Positions 32,123 through 43,038 of a stretch of DNA of 64,000 nucleotides are shown here, one piece after another. The position numbers and the translations under genes were made by a program. The notes below the pieces were generated by a model, which did not search any database, had not been told where the DNA came from, and saw nothing but the letters and a program-made list of their open reading frames with translations. How positions within the stretch are numbered: position 1 is the first letter of the stretch; every line of letters starts with the position of its first letter. The DNA comes from Plazaster borealis (taxonomy: Eukaryota > Echinodermata > Asteroidea > Forcipulatida > Labidiasteridae), in contig CM037476.1 of NCBI GenBank assembly GCA_021014325.1, forward strand, positions 20,124,827 through 20,188,826. The letters are read 5' to 3'.

Positions 32123-32655
32123 GCTTTTTACTTTTTCTTTGTTCATTCATTCTTTCATGTAATGGCAGTACTACAAAAAACATAAACAATATTGAGTTTA
32201 TGTCGATCTACTAACATTTTACCTTCGCATGCATTATTGTTATTGGTTTACAACAACTGTATCTTGTGCCACACACCAGTGACCAAACAATGTACAAAAT
32301 ATTTTAAACAATTTGTTTTAATATCCTGTCAAATCTGTTCAAATTAGAACGGGAATGCAAAGATTTGTACTACTAATGTAATTTTTATTACTTAAAAGAA
32401 TCGTTGACAAAAACGGAATCAGTACAACTTTGTTTTATTATACACACACTGTACATAGTTGACCACTAGTTATGCAAATTAGAGTTGGTTTATACATAGT
32501 TAATGCTGATTTTAGTCAGTTTTGCATACTGAGTTAATGCCACCAATTGACTGTTTTTGCCAGTTATATCATAAAACCGTTAGTTTCTTGAAACGTTTTG
32601 CTCATCTGTGATCTGTTTATTTACCCTGTGTCCACGGCAATTTTCTTACACATTT

Positions 32656-32985
32656 TGGCGTGTCATGGCCGAGCACTGGACTCGAGCTCTGGTGTTTCTC
32701 ATCAGCAGAGTGGGGGGTCAAGTCCCGGTCAAGGCACTTATGTCCTGGAGCACGATACTTTATCATCATTGCTTTGTCCTTTGGAAGGAACAAAGCCGTA
32801 GGTCCTCTGAAAGACCCCAGAACACTTATCGTGAAAGAGTAGGGGTTAACCCCGGTGTTTCTGGTTCACATAGCAAGCACCCTTGTTTACAGGTTTCCTC
32901 AGGCTTGCGAGCTACAGTGATTAAGTTCACTTATGAGGCATCCTCGGTTTCATTACCAGAAATACATAATAATAATAGTAATAAT
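32656..32985 (+). mobile_element. tRNA-derived SINE
   Basis: Head GTCATGGCCGAGCACTGGAC with a shortened D-loop region, B box GGTCAAGTCCC, degenerate core, GCTTGCGAGCTACAGTGATT tail and AATAATAATAGTAATAAT end. Confidence 0.85.
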
Positions 32986-33789
32986 GATATTTCAGATTGA
33001 AATTTGTTTATTTAAGAAATCATTGTACATGTACGTTTGTACTGTAGATGAGAACACTAAACTTGTCACTTGCACCTTAAAAAATAATACTGTTTACAAG
33101 TACCCTGCGTTCCTACACGTCATAACACTAAACATGTACTCTCAACCAAAATACAATCAACACTCGTTATAAAGAGCAGTTATAAAGACGTTCTGCCTAT
33201 AAAGAGCAACTTCTTCAGTCCCAAATCTCATTTCTGCTTTGTGTTTCTTTGTTTTGCTGTCCTCTTATAACAACGTTCCTGTTATAAAGAGGTAATTTGG
33301 CCAGTCCCAGCGACCATGTTATTGTAACAAGGGTCAACCATACAATGTCGACAATGTAAAGGGGTCATCCAAAATGTTTAATAACTGCAACGTTTTACGA
33401 GAGTACTAAGACCCCCCCCCCCCCAAGTAGTACTTTCTCAATAGTTTGTGTACGCTTGTCATAATGGACCATTCCACTTGTTTACAAAAGAGTGACCTTG
33501 TACATTCAAGGGTATTTTAATGATTGGCGAGATACTACACTGGTCATTATGAGAAAGTTGTTTTCTATCATAATTACCGCTCAAGGACAAGAATTGTCCA
33601 GATAACAGCTGAACAAGTTCGGAGGTGTAACCCCCTTTCTTCATCTATCAAAAATTGATAACAATTGTATGGTGTGATTTCCACAAGGTGTCAGATTTTA
33701 TGTGTTCTTCCATTGAACTGTGTACAAACTGTGCCTGCAGGAAGTCCAGGCTCTGTGGCTCTTTTGTTTAGATGTGTATTGCCAGGTTT

Positions 33790-34060
33790 TGGGACTGGCC
33801 AGCAGGACCAGTTAGCTTGTCATTACACTAGTCCACCAGCTTTTTTACTAGTCTATAATTATTTCAAATGAAAAAAAAATGCTTTTCAACACTGAACTAG
33901 CCAGCCAGACCACTTGGAGTGAATTTTGACTGATCCTCAAATGTTTTCTAGCATTTGGCCAGTGGACCACTGTTAAGGTGTAGACTGGTGAATTGAAACA
34001 AAGTTCACCAGTGAACAATCCCCCCCCTACTGCAACTAGTAATTGTTCAACATTTGTATA
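33790..34060 (+). repeat. Dispersed repeat family with CAGCAGGACCAGTTAGC
   Basis: Related copies at about 14135-14280, 50735-50960 and 57175-57470 share TTTTTCAGTGACTAGCCAGC and GGCCAGCGGACCACTG-type sequence. Confidence 0.7.
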
Positions 34061-34323
34061 CACCTTTTAAAGTCGTACATGATCTTTGACCATCTTGTTC
34101 GTCCCTGATGTGCTTTTTGAAAACGTATGGCGGCCCCTAAGCAAGAATGTTGATATTAATCAGTCCTGGAATTATGCAGTGACCATGGCATCTGTTGTTC
34201 TGGTCTAAAGCCTCAGTGCCCCTTCATATTAACTTCTCCATAGACTTGAAGATTTTCCAATGAGAGTGCCGTTCGCAAAATGAAAATGGCCTTGCCCTCT
34301 CCACGATGAACATCCAGGCCTGG

Positions 34324-34329
34324 TTTATT
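34324..34329 (-). terminator. Poly(A) signal of the Dlish-type gene
   Basis: AATAAA on the minus strand, 10 nt after the stop codon. It is the only canonical signal close to the gene end and would give a very short 3' UTR. Confidence 0.6.
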
Positions 34330-34339
34330 GACATATTAT

Positions 34340-34498
34340 TTACTCTAAGGCTGGTGGTCTAGCATAGTCCTTGGGTATAAACCCACAAGACTGTGTTCTT
34401 GGGCAGTACGCCCATAGCCATTCATCATGGGTTTGGTTGGTCATGTCTGCATACAACAGATCACCTCTCAGTACACTCAAGTCTTCCGCTATACGTCC
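34340..34498 (-). CDS. Dlish: Dlish homologue, last exon with SH3 domain 3
   Basis: A TTTTTCCCATAG acceptor starts a phase-0 exon of 52 codons and a TAA stop. The peptide GRIAEDLSVLRGDLLYADMT, then WLWAYCPRTQSCGFIPKDYA and RPPALE, completes the third SH3 fold started in the previous exon. Confidence 0.93.
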   Translation of the reverse strand, partial: GRIAEDLSVLRGDLLYADMTNQTHDEWLWAYCPRTQSCGFIPKDYARPPALE

Positions 34499-37400
34499 CT
34501 ATGGGAAAAATGCAGACAAATGAAAAGGCGTTAATAACCTTTGAAAATAATGTTATTAAATGACAAAGAACCACAGGGCTGGGCCAAATTTCATAGAGCC
34601 GCACAGAAAATGAGCAGAGCATGAAATAATTGTGCTTACCAGAATAAGGTAATATATTCTCAGAATTAAAACAATACTGAAAGTTTGATGTGTGAGTTAC
34701 AGATCGACAAATATGGGGAGAAATGCAAATTGCGTTAATTTGCATAATTTGGTCCTTTTCCCGGACACTTAAAAATGCCGTAATTTGAAAACTATAAGGC
34801 GTATCATGACATGTGAGGTGTTAAAATGCTTCGTTCACCGAGTTCTAAAACATTAACTCAATAAATAAACAGTTTTGCACATTTGATAAAATATCATTGT
34901 GATACCTATTACCAGCTAAAACATAGTGTCGTGTGTACCATTTGCAACTGGTTTCCTACTTATTTTAGCTGAAAATTTGTAAGCACTAGTTTGTTTGCTT
35001 AAAGGGAGGGTATACCTTTGGTAATTACTCCAGAATTTAATGACGATAAAAACTGACTTGGTAAGACGCACTGCAGCTTTTACATGTATGTATGACATTT
35101 TGAGAAAACAATTCCCTTCAAAGGAATGTTAGAGAGAGGGATTCAAAAACATTTCAATCTGAGAAACGCTTTTGCATGAAACGTTTCTCAGATTGTGTAT
35201 TCCAATTACGGATTATTCTTCCTGTGTGGACATAACCGCTCCAGATTTTTGGCAATATCTCAAAAACGCTACCACCTTTTGAAATGAAATTTTCACAGGT
35301 TAGTTTTATTGGATTAAAACAACCCAACAGTTCCAAAAAACATTTATAAGGATACTTTGCCTTTATGAAATGGGGCCCTGGTGTGTAGGTATTCCTCAAG
35401 GAAAACAAATTGGAGAATGCGTCGGTGTATACATTCATTTTTCAAAATCATCCTAAAATGTGGATGCTATTTTCAGACCTTTTTGTGAGCAATGACTCTC
35501 ACCCCAAATTGTAGAATAATAAATGTCTTGCTTTGACACAACTTAGTGCAATGACCGAGATTTGAACTTATAGACCTTTATCATGCTACCACCACCTTGG
35601 TCATGTTCCCTGCATCAAACAACATTAATGTATGCTATCATTCATTGTACAATAAGAAACCAGACTATTGGCCCTTCCAGCCTCGGTTTGGTTCCATTGA
35701 TATGAATGAGAGAGAATCAAGATGGCCGCACCATGATAAAGGTCTATACCCTGCGAGGGTGCCACCAAGGCCCAGTTTTATGGTTCTGCTTAGCATGGAA
35801 TTCTGCGCTTACAGCGGATAGAATCACACGCTTTAGTGGGCCCAGAACTTGAGTTCAGTGCTCTAGACCGCTCGGCCATCACATGCTACAACTGTACCCT
35901 AAGGCCCCCAACAAATGGTGTTTGTTTTTCCATAAAGGGTCCTCAAAAGGTTGGGTCATTAGGGTTTTGTTTTGTGTTTTGTGTTTTTTGGGTTGGGTTG
36001 TTTTTTTGTTTTTTTTTTGGGGGGGGCTTGTAAACACAAAACACAACACTTCACTGTATTGAACTCTTATTAAATGTCTTTTGAAGTATTTTAATACTTA
36101 ACAACTGTTCAACTAACAAGATTTGATAGTTTCTTCCTGTTTTGACATATTTCAACCAACTTTTTGAGATTTTCAATGACAATTTTGAAAAAAATTGGTC
36201 GGTCGGTCGAGGACAAACATACAATTTTGTTTTGGGCCTGATGATACCTACCTGATAATCATAGAGTGACATTAACTCCGTCCCACAAAGCTGTAACTTA
36301 TGAAGTTCTGAATCTGATGACATCATCAATCCACCAGCCGATATGGATATATCATTCGTTGAGACACTGTCCGAGTATAAGTATGATCTGGGTACAAATC
36401 CCTCGTCGCCGTTACTCTTCTGCACCCAGGCCCAATCGGGGTCATCCTCATTGAGTGAGATCACACACTCGCCACATACCACACTCAGATCGTCTTCATC
36501 TTGCGCCGTGAAATCATACAGCGCTACATAGCGTCCGCATGGGTCCTTCTTAAATGCACTCACACTGCCTGTCCTCGTATTGTCTTGATGCTGTGACTGC
36601 AGATTTTCTTTTCCGATCACAGTTGATCGGGCTCTCACCGGGTGTGGCCCGAGACATGACAGGGGCACGAAGCCACGCCCATTGCCGGATGCTACGTACG
36701 CCCACTTCCTGTCAACATCTAAGATGTCAACAGTTTCTCCTATGTGGACACTCAGTTCATCTTTGAGACTTGCAATGAAGTCATTGAGTACGGTCATCTT
36801 CGAGGCTGGGTCGTTTGGAATCCTGACCGGAGTGGACATTGGAGCCAAGTCTAATGGTAGCAATGATTCATCTTCGTCTGAATAAAAAAATCAAACCAAA
36901 AACAAAAGAGTCAACATATGGTGCCAAATCTAATTCTACTTTTTCACTCAATTCTTTTATTTAAATTTGTATAACTATCAAAAAACATACAATGTTTTTA
37001 GTAACGCAAGTTTCGCGAACTTCACTTCCATTTCTTTTCTTTTTTTACGCTTCAAAAATTGTGTGCATTATTACAAGTGGGCTAGTGAAAAAACTTGCGG
37101 GCAACCAAAAATTTTGGTTGACTTGTCCGGCCGGCGAGTGAACAAAAAAGTTAAAAGGGAAACCCCTGTTTATTTATTGTCATTACGAGAGGAAACGTGG
37201 CAAGTCTGATAGTGGCAGTCATACAGCATAATTATTTTACCCAAATCATCAATGGGGGAAACATTATCTTACGTAAAAACGATATTAAAAACAGCAGGTA
37301 AAGTAAATCAAGCTGGTGAGAAAGAATGCTAAATCTGATTGCCACTTTCTCACTAAATATTACCCCAAATTAGACACAGTAACTGGAGTGCGTTTTGGCG

Positions 37401-39166
37401 ACCCCAACCAATAACCGGTTCGGTTGTTGGTCGTTGGTTCTGCTGTTCAGACTGAACGATAACCGAGTTGTGAGCTCGGTTACCGTTTCGGTTATGACGT
37501 CAGAAACAGTTATTGGTTACAGCCGCCAAAACGCACTCCTGGGGCGCTGTACTCCTCTTTTAGAAATGTTGACTTCGGCGGTCACAGGCCTACTTTGTAA
37601 TGCTCTAGCCTGGGGCACTAGTCATACTAGTGTACGACCATCGAAGTCCAAATTTAAAAAATACGAGTACAGCGCCCCATGTTGGTTTGGCATGTTCAGA
37701 TGTTTACCTGTTTACTGGGTCCATATGCTGGGTCTAACCATGGCATGTCTATGGTCTAACCAAAAAAATTAATAAATCTAATGTAACTGTGTAGTAGTTA
37801 GGAAAGAATAATGTTAATATTTTATAATTTAATAATGTTATTATGGTTATTGGACATTGTCACAAATGAATGTCCAGTGGAATGGAAACCGTTGGTTTGT
37901 GAAACTGATCATTAAAAATAAATAAAAAACAGGCCCTCTATACTCAGTATAGCCTATAAAATAATAGTAGGCCTAGTATCCTCCCGTACCCCAATTTCGC
38001 GCATCACAAATATTCGCGCAGGTACCTTTCCCGACGCATATTATTTTGTTTACAATACGCAGTGACTCAATTTTTTTTATTTCATGAAAGTATAAAGCCT
38101 GATAAACAATTTCCTGCGAAGATGTGGAAAATCAAAGCCTTTCCGGTAAGATTTTAGATAAATTACAAATGTAGTATACAATCTTACCTTTTTAGACTAA
38201 ATACAAAACATAGCTAGATAAGATGGTCGATTAAAAAAACAAAAAAAACACTGAAAGTTCTGTGCGTATCATCTGCCATACTTCAATACCTAAATTACAA
38301 GACCACGTGATTTTCATTTAACAACAGAGGGCGTACAAAATACTACGGAAGGTTGAAGTGGACGTGCGCCTTATAATCCTTTTTTCAGAAATTACCAATT
38401 GTTTGCATTTAACTGGACGCGGGGCTTACCAACTTTGTGATAACAGCGCAGAGTCCATTTCCCACCTCGCCAACCCCACCACCCCTTCCCGTAAATAATT
38501 ATCACTGCCGATTTCAACCGGCAGCTTCCCTGCCGCACGGACTAAAGCATTTAGAAGAAAGGCGGGACAACAGGGACTCCGTAGTGGCGTTCCAGCCCAA
38601 GTGCGCGAATTCATGTGACGGAAAACGAAACTTGACAAATCGGGGTCGATTGCAGACGACGAGTTTCGTTGTGCTTTGACGATGTTCTGCGGGCTTCAAA
38701 TTCTCCTCTCAGGTGGGCTTTGACATCAGACAATTAAAATTAAAGCTATAAGTTGTTCTTGATTCTGTTAATCAAGTCAAAATTCAATTTCAATTCTTAC
38801 GTGCGCGAATAATGGGGATACGAGGATATAGGGGGCCTAGTTAAATTAAAAATTGGTGGTTGGATTCAGCATCTTTTCCATAATATTAATGTTATTGTCA
38901 ACATTTTACAAGTAATATAATAAACAAAAAACTTTTCAAAATTCTTTGTCCCCACTTGACGTCGAGTCATTTTGACACTTTGTGACAGGCTTTACCTGTC
39001 CGGAATCTGGGCAAATATGTATAGGTACATGTACAACGGTTTATTTAAGAGTTTATCTCAAAAATTGTTATTATGGAAATTAAAAAGTTTACAGGAGTTG
39101 ATAAAGGGCAAGCCTACCTCGTTTCTTTTTCGTTCTTAATCTCATCGGGCCACAGAAAAACGACAT
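34340..39166 (-). CDS. Dlish: SH3-domain protein Dlish (Vamana) homologue, complete, 3 coding exons
   Basis: The three exons (49, 626 and 159 nt) join in frame into 277 residues. SH3 domains lie at about 44-92, 132-184 and 215-272. As I recall the fly protein, it matches in all three: the first SH3 followed by GFVPLSCL, the second with EDDPDWAWV and GDEGFVPRSYLY, the third with GTELMSLYDYQ and WLWAYCPRTQSCGFIPKDYA, plus the basic N terminus and the RPPAL end. In flies Dlish binds the atypical myosin Dachs and the cytoplasmic tails of Fat and Dachsous, and so controls Hippo signalling and planar polarity at the apical cortex. The function here is inferred from that. The N terminus has Cys5 beside a basic stretch, possibly for palmitoylation. 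Other multi-SH3 adaptors fit less well. Confidence 0.85.
34999..35366 (+). mobile_element. TTAA-type MITE, GGTATACC family
   Basis: Start TTAAAGGGAGGGTATACC, internal ATAACCGCTCCAGATTTTTGG shared with 23415-23807, end GATACTTTGCCTTTA. The right TTAA is mutated to TTTA. Confidence 0.8.
35510..35890 (-). mobile_element. Degenerate SINE, minus strand
   Basis: GACCGAGATTTGAACTTATA (reversed B-box region) and GCTCTAGACCGCTCGGCCAT (reversed A box) are recognisable; the rest is heavily diverged. Confidence 0.45.
36252..36877 (-). CDS. Dlish: Dlish homologue, central exon with SH3 domains 1 and 2
   Basis: The acceptor is TTTTTTTATTCAG and the donor GTAGGT. After an acidic start come SH3-1 (MTVLNDFIASLKDELSVHIG ... 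WAYVA ... GFVPLSCL) and SH3-2 (GRYVALYDFTAQDEDDLSVV ... PDWAWVQKS ... GFVPRSYL). The exon ends in ELMSLYDYQ, the first strand of SH3-3. Reading past the donor gives only intronic sequence. Confidence 0.93.
36878..39117. other. Intron 1 of the Dlish homologue
   Basis: No coding exon is recognised. A GC-richer island at about 38420-38700 has open frames on both strands and a possible minus-strand donor (GTAAGC at about 38428). The frames do not resemble a protein I know and do not fit the phase of the central exon, so it may be regulatory or an alternative untranslated exon. Confidence 0.5.
37380..37545 (+). repeat. Dispersed repeat shared with 17805-17915
   Basis: Repeated AACCGGTTCGGTTGTTGG-like and TTATTGGTTACAGCCGCCAA motifs. 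Confidence 0.6.
39118..39166 (-). CDS. Dlish: Dlish homologue, first coding exon
   Basis: It encodes MSFFCGPMRLRTKKKR plus one base, followed by a GTAGGC donor. Phase 1 joins the next exon as GAC (Asp). The ATG has G at -3, and an in-frame TGA lies 18 nt upstream of it, which fixes the start. The fly protein also begins with a short Cys-containing, basic segment. Confidence 0.85.
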
Positions 39167-40597
39167 CTCTCTGGCTGCCGAACTTCAAACTGCCTGTCAT
39201 TTAATAAATTAATGCAGTCGTTCTTGTCCTTATCTGGGTTATTATTCTTAATTCGGAGGATTGTTATGCTACAACAAGTCATTCCACTGAATCCATAATT
39301 CAAATAATATGGTTCTTCGGACCTAAGTTTTTAAACTGCTTTGTGTTTTTAGGACTTTATGAAAGAGTAGTCAGTAGTTGATATGAGGATTTTAATACGA
39401 ATTCGCAATCAGGTCATCAAGCAACAATTTGGCCGCCCTTTTGGGACAGAAATTTTGTGCTCCCGCGAAATATTTAATCTTCGTCAAAGAGCGTCAAAAT
39501 ATCTCATTCTGTGGTGTGAGTTCTTGCAAAATTAAAGCGCACAATGAATAACATTAACAATGACGGTCGTTAACGCACAGTTGCAGTTTGGTGCAAGCTG
39601 GCACCAAAACAGGTGTTAAGCCTAAAATAATTAGTGCGCGCGCTTGTTTGTTGTCTTCCTCTCTCCAAACCCCACGTGCTTGCGCTTTTCAATAAATCAC
39701 AACTAACAAACTACGGGACGTACACGAAGTACACCAAAAGCCATAAATGGAAACCTATTCATTCACACTGTTGCTGGTTTGGTTAAAAGGAATCTGTGTA
39801 AAGTATTTCTTCACTACGAAGTGGCGTAAGCATATTTTGTATTGGTTTATTTATCTTTTTAAAATAGTCCGATTTACTGGACCCCAACAGCACGTACACT
39901 TCATTTTTTAAACATCTTCTCTTGGACATTTATCTGGCGTTTGTGAGTCTGCGATGCGAGTGAATGCTCGGAGTCTCTGAGCCTGTATAGCGTATAGGTA
40001 GGGAGATCGGCACACATATTATTACTATATTTTTTTACTGCATCCCCATAAAATTTGTATCACTGGAAAGCTTGTAATAAAAGAAATACAATGGTGTTTG
40101 ACTTTAAATCAGCTTGATTTCTTAAAATTTGGTCAAGGGAAATTTTTAGTATTATTTTTTACGGCATTCTGCAAATGTTGAGAGTGAAATGCGTATTTAC
40201 AATTCTTCTCCAATAAACCTTCACCAATCTGGTTTCTGCCCCCCCCCCCACCAAATTGGTATCTTTGGAAAGCTTGTAAAAAAAAGGAAAACAGTCCGTC
40301 TGTTGTGTAGTAAGTAAAATTCACTGAAAACACAACACCCTGCATCATGTACACAATCAGGATTGGAAGGTATTAATTAAACCTTGTACAATTTTGGCTG
40401 CTCGTGTTCGCGTCAAAGAGGGTGCTATACTGTAAAACGGCTCAATAGTGTTCACTAAAAATTAAACAGTGCCAGATATACCTTTACTTTTTAGCTTTGG
40501 TCGTAACTTTCTACATTATTCTCCTTAGGTACTGGCCTTGATTCCGAGGGCTAGAATCTATCTGTAATCTGTGAATGTGAAGTGGAGTGAAATTAAC
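39167..40597. promoter_or_regulatory. Divergent intergenic region between Dlish homologue and LSM10
   Basis: The two genes read away from each other across about 1.4 kb, so both promoters and 5' UTRs should lie here. A CTCCTTAG acceptor ends at 40528, which suggests that the LSM10 5' UTR is spliced. No TATA box or defined promoter motif stands out. Confidence 0.45.
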
Positions 40598-40996
40598 ATG
40601 CTGTCCATACGGGAAAAATTCAAAGCTGGCAATTCACTCACTTGCCTACTTCATGCACTCATTGGCCGAGTCACCACCGTGGAACTACGCAATGAAAGCT
40701 TCGCCAAGGGACGAATAGTTAATGTGGATGGATTCATGAATGTTCAGATGACCGACGTTTGCTTCACGTCCCAAAATGGCACAAACTCCAAAATGGATCA
40801 TTTCTTTGTACAGGGACAACAGATCCGGTATGTCCAGATCCCCGATGATGTGAATATTGTGAGTGCGATGCAACACGAAGTAGCTATGATGGGCTTTGGA
40901 GATCGTGGTCGAGGAAGGGGAAGAGGTCGTGGAAGGGGCAGAGGTCAAGAGAAACGCACTTACAAGCCAGCAACAAAAAGAACCGAGCAGTCCTGA
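40598..40996 (+). CDS. LSM10: U7 snRNA-associated Sm-like protein LSM10
   Basis: LSM10 with LSM11 replaces SmD1/SmD2 in the U7 snRNP, which cleaves the 3' ends of replication-dependent histone mRNAs. The 132-residue protein has Sm1 motif GRVTTVELRNESFAKGRIV with NVDGFMNVQM (about 23-51) and Sm2 motif QQIRYVQIPDDVNI (about 74-87), closest to LSM10 and not SmD1. The start is the ATG in AACATGC; an in-frame TAA precedes it, and the longer frame begins with GTG, which I do not accept. The C-terminal run DRGRGRGRGRGRGRG is SmD1-like and not, as far as I recall, present in human LSM10. The coding region is a single exon. Confidence 0.95.
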   Translation: MLSIREKFKAGNSLTCLLHALIGRVTTVELRNESFAKGRIVNVDGFMNVQMTDVCFTSQNGTNSKMDHFFVQGQQIRYVQIPDDVNIVSAMQHEVAMMGFGDRGRGRGRGRGRGRGQEKRTYKPATKRTEQS

Positions 40997-41007
40997 GATT
41001 CAACAGA

Positions 41008-41017
41008 TAATAAATAA
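41008..41017 (+). terminator. Overlapping poly(A) signals of LSM10
   Basis: Two overlapping AATAAA hexamers about 12 nt after the LSM10 stop. Confidence 0.75.
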
Positions 41018-41603
41018 ATCATGTGTACTCCCTTTTTGATTTTGTGCTAAATTTAAAAACTGCAAAAAATAGTTATTATGACCCGACATTTCGACCCTAG
41101 CAAGTATTTTGTGTTTCCAACCAAACAAGCCCCTTCTCTCTACCCCCTCCTCCCTTTGTCTCATTCTTCATTGTTCACCCCTTGCTTTTTCCATGTACTT
41201 TCTGCCTCTCTCTCTTTTCATTTCTTTCCCCTTGACTGCTTCTGTTACTCCAGTATACACATGTACTGTTTAGTGTTTATTGTGTTGTCATTTAGCCTCG
41301 GAGAAAGACTCATGAGACCATTATTTAAATTTTGCATTTAAATACAATACACTGTAAGTCCTTTTGGTTGGTAAGCATGTTTGCAAAAGCTGATTGGATT
41401 TTCTAAATAAAAAAACTCTGAAGAAAAAAATACATTATTGGCAGGTAACACTGCATCACCAAAGTAACAAAACAAAAATTTCTTCAGGAGACATTCGGAG
41501 TTCCTACCAAGCTGCATGTAAAACTACTTTTTCTACATTTCTTAAGTTTTTGTTTCCCTTTTCTTATCAGATTGAAGTTTTTGCTGATTCTGAAAACTTT
41601 ACT

Positions 41604-42012
41604 GGGCCAAAATGTATAGAGTTGTTGAAATGCAAACAATTGCTTAGCAAATAGGGCCTAATTTCATTTAGCTATCGGGTAAAAATTTATTCTTTTGGTT
41701 TGTTTACCTTAAAGGCACTGTACACGTTTGGTAATTACTCAAAATATATAACTAGCATAAAAACTGACTTGGTAACGAGCAACAGAGAGCTGTTGAGAGT
41801 ATAAAACATTGTGAGAAACGACTCCCTCTGAAGTAACAACAAGGGTGTTTTTTCTTTCATCATTTTCTTGCAACTTCGATGACCAATTGAGCCCAAATTT
41901 TCACAGGCTTGTTATTTTATGCATATGTTGGGATACACCAAGTGAGAACACTGGTCTTTGACAATTTCCAAACGTGTTCAGTGCCTTTAAGCAGCTCTAT
42001 GAAATTGAGCCC
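41604..42012. mobile_element. Old GGGCC foldback interrupted by a MITE
   Basis: Left part GGGCCAAAATGTATAGAGTT and right part AGCAGCTCTATGAAATTGAGCCC are the two ends of the GGGCCCAATTT family, separated by a TTAA-type MITE. Confidence 0.7.
41709..41990 (+). mobile_element. TTAA-type MITE, AAAGGCACTG family
   Basis: TTAA flanks, start AAAGGCACTGTACACGTTTGG, end CCAAACGTGTTCAGTGCCTTT; sits inside an older foldback copy. Confidence 0.9.
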
Positions 42013-42159
42013 AGATGTCACTAGTATTTATACAAAAGTGAAAGGCCTCCAGGGCTAGTGTTTTTAAAATAAAATAATTGCATTGGGGATAAAGCACAAA
42101 ATAATATTCTTTATCCCTGATGCAATCATTTCATCTATTTTTAAAAACAAATATTTATG

Positions 42160-42310
42160 AGCAGATTTGTTTTTTGCTTAGCATATTAAAAGTGGGGCAC
42201 CAGCATAAAAATGTGAATGCCGTGGCATTCTGGTTGGTAACCCTGTTAAGCCAGATTTTTTTCTGTACTAAGCACAATTTTGTGCTGAAATTGAGCGAAG
42301 GACACAATGT
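42160..42310. mobile_element. GGGCCCAATTT-family relic
   Basis: TTTTGCTTAGCATATTAAAAG, GGTTGGTAACCCTG and TAAGCACAATTTTGTGC motifs of the family; ends lost. Confidence 0.5.
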
Positions 42311-42329
42311 AATTGACAGGTTGTTGAAG

Positions 42330-42475
42330 TGTTTCTTGTTTCGTTTTGTTTTGTATTGTATTTAATTACTTATTCTTTGCCTATAGTGGACTATAATATT
42401 GACTATAGTCGTTATTTATATTTTTATCTTCCATTGTATATTTTGTGTATGGATTGGAAATAAAATGAATTGAAT
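42330..42475 (+). repeat. LINE-like 3' tail
   Basis: TTGTTTTGTATTGTATTTAA and a downstream ATTGGAAATAAAATGAATTG end, similar in style to 5560-5715. Confidence 0.4.
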
Positions 42476-43038
42476 TTCAAGAACTATTTACTACAATGTA
42501 GCCTATTCATCTAAAGATGAGTCTCCATGTAGTCTTTGTTCCAAGACGCACTGATGTATTAATCAAAGAAAGAAATCATTGACAGAGGGAGCCATCATCC
42601 CAACCGCTATCACACGACGGATTGTTACAGGAGTGTCTCAAGATTGGGTTCAAGTTTGAGGGGGGGGGGGGGGGGATTAGGTAAAAGTGTAAACTTGTCA
42701 ATAATACATGTACATGTTGGCCTCTTCTATGTATTGTACTCGTAGAGACTAATGAGTAATTAAACCACAGATATTTAATTCAACATTTGTAAAATTCGCT
42801 TCATTTTTGTCATAACTAAATGGATTTGTTTTTTGTTAGAACTTTTTTGAACTGGTTAAAGAATTAACATCTAATCATCAGCATACTGCTCATGTATGGA
42901 CAACCAACACCCAAAATCCAAAATCCTCACCTGTATTTATAGGACTGAGGAGGAAAAAATGCTTTGTTTAATTAGCCCTGGTTTTCTGGGGGAAAAAAAG
43001 TTGTGTCAGATTGAGAGATCGATTTAAGTGTTCTGAGT

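Larger units (their letters stand above)
28038..34323. other. Afadin 3' UTR and convergent intergenic region
   Basis: No further coding exon is evident. The afadin transcript may end after AATAAA at 28200-28205 or at the AATAAA at 31798-31803; the sequence alone does not decide. The stretch holds an old foldback relic just after the stop, an 18-bp tandem repeat, two TTAA-type MITEs, a SINE and a perfect 12-bp inverted repeat (AATTGAACAATG) near 31712. The Dlish-type gene ends on the other strand at its right edge. Confidence 0.55.
34499..36251. other. Intron 2 of the Dlish homologue
   Basis: No exon is seen here. It contains a partial foldback relic near 34570-34640, a TTAA-type MITE and a degenerate minus-strand SINE, listed separately. 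A G- and T-rich tract lies near 35940-36030. Confidence 0.7.
40997..43038. other. Intergenic repeats between LSM10 and B3GALNT2
   Basis: No gene is seen. The stretch holds a TTAA-type MITE inserted in an older foldback element, another foldback relic at about 42160-42310, a retroposon-like tail near 42330-42475 and a G tract near 42660. Confidence 0.6.

Noticed and set aside
38426..38638. 70-residue minus-strand frame considered as the first Dlish exon
   Set aside because: The donor at its end gives the wrong phase for the central exon, and the peptide is not conserved. The 39118-39166 exon fits in both respects.
40571..40597. N-terminal extension of LSM10
   Set aside because: It begins with GTG and not ATG, and an in-frame TAA lies just upstream. 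The ATG at 40598 has a good context.
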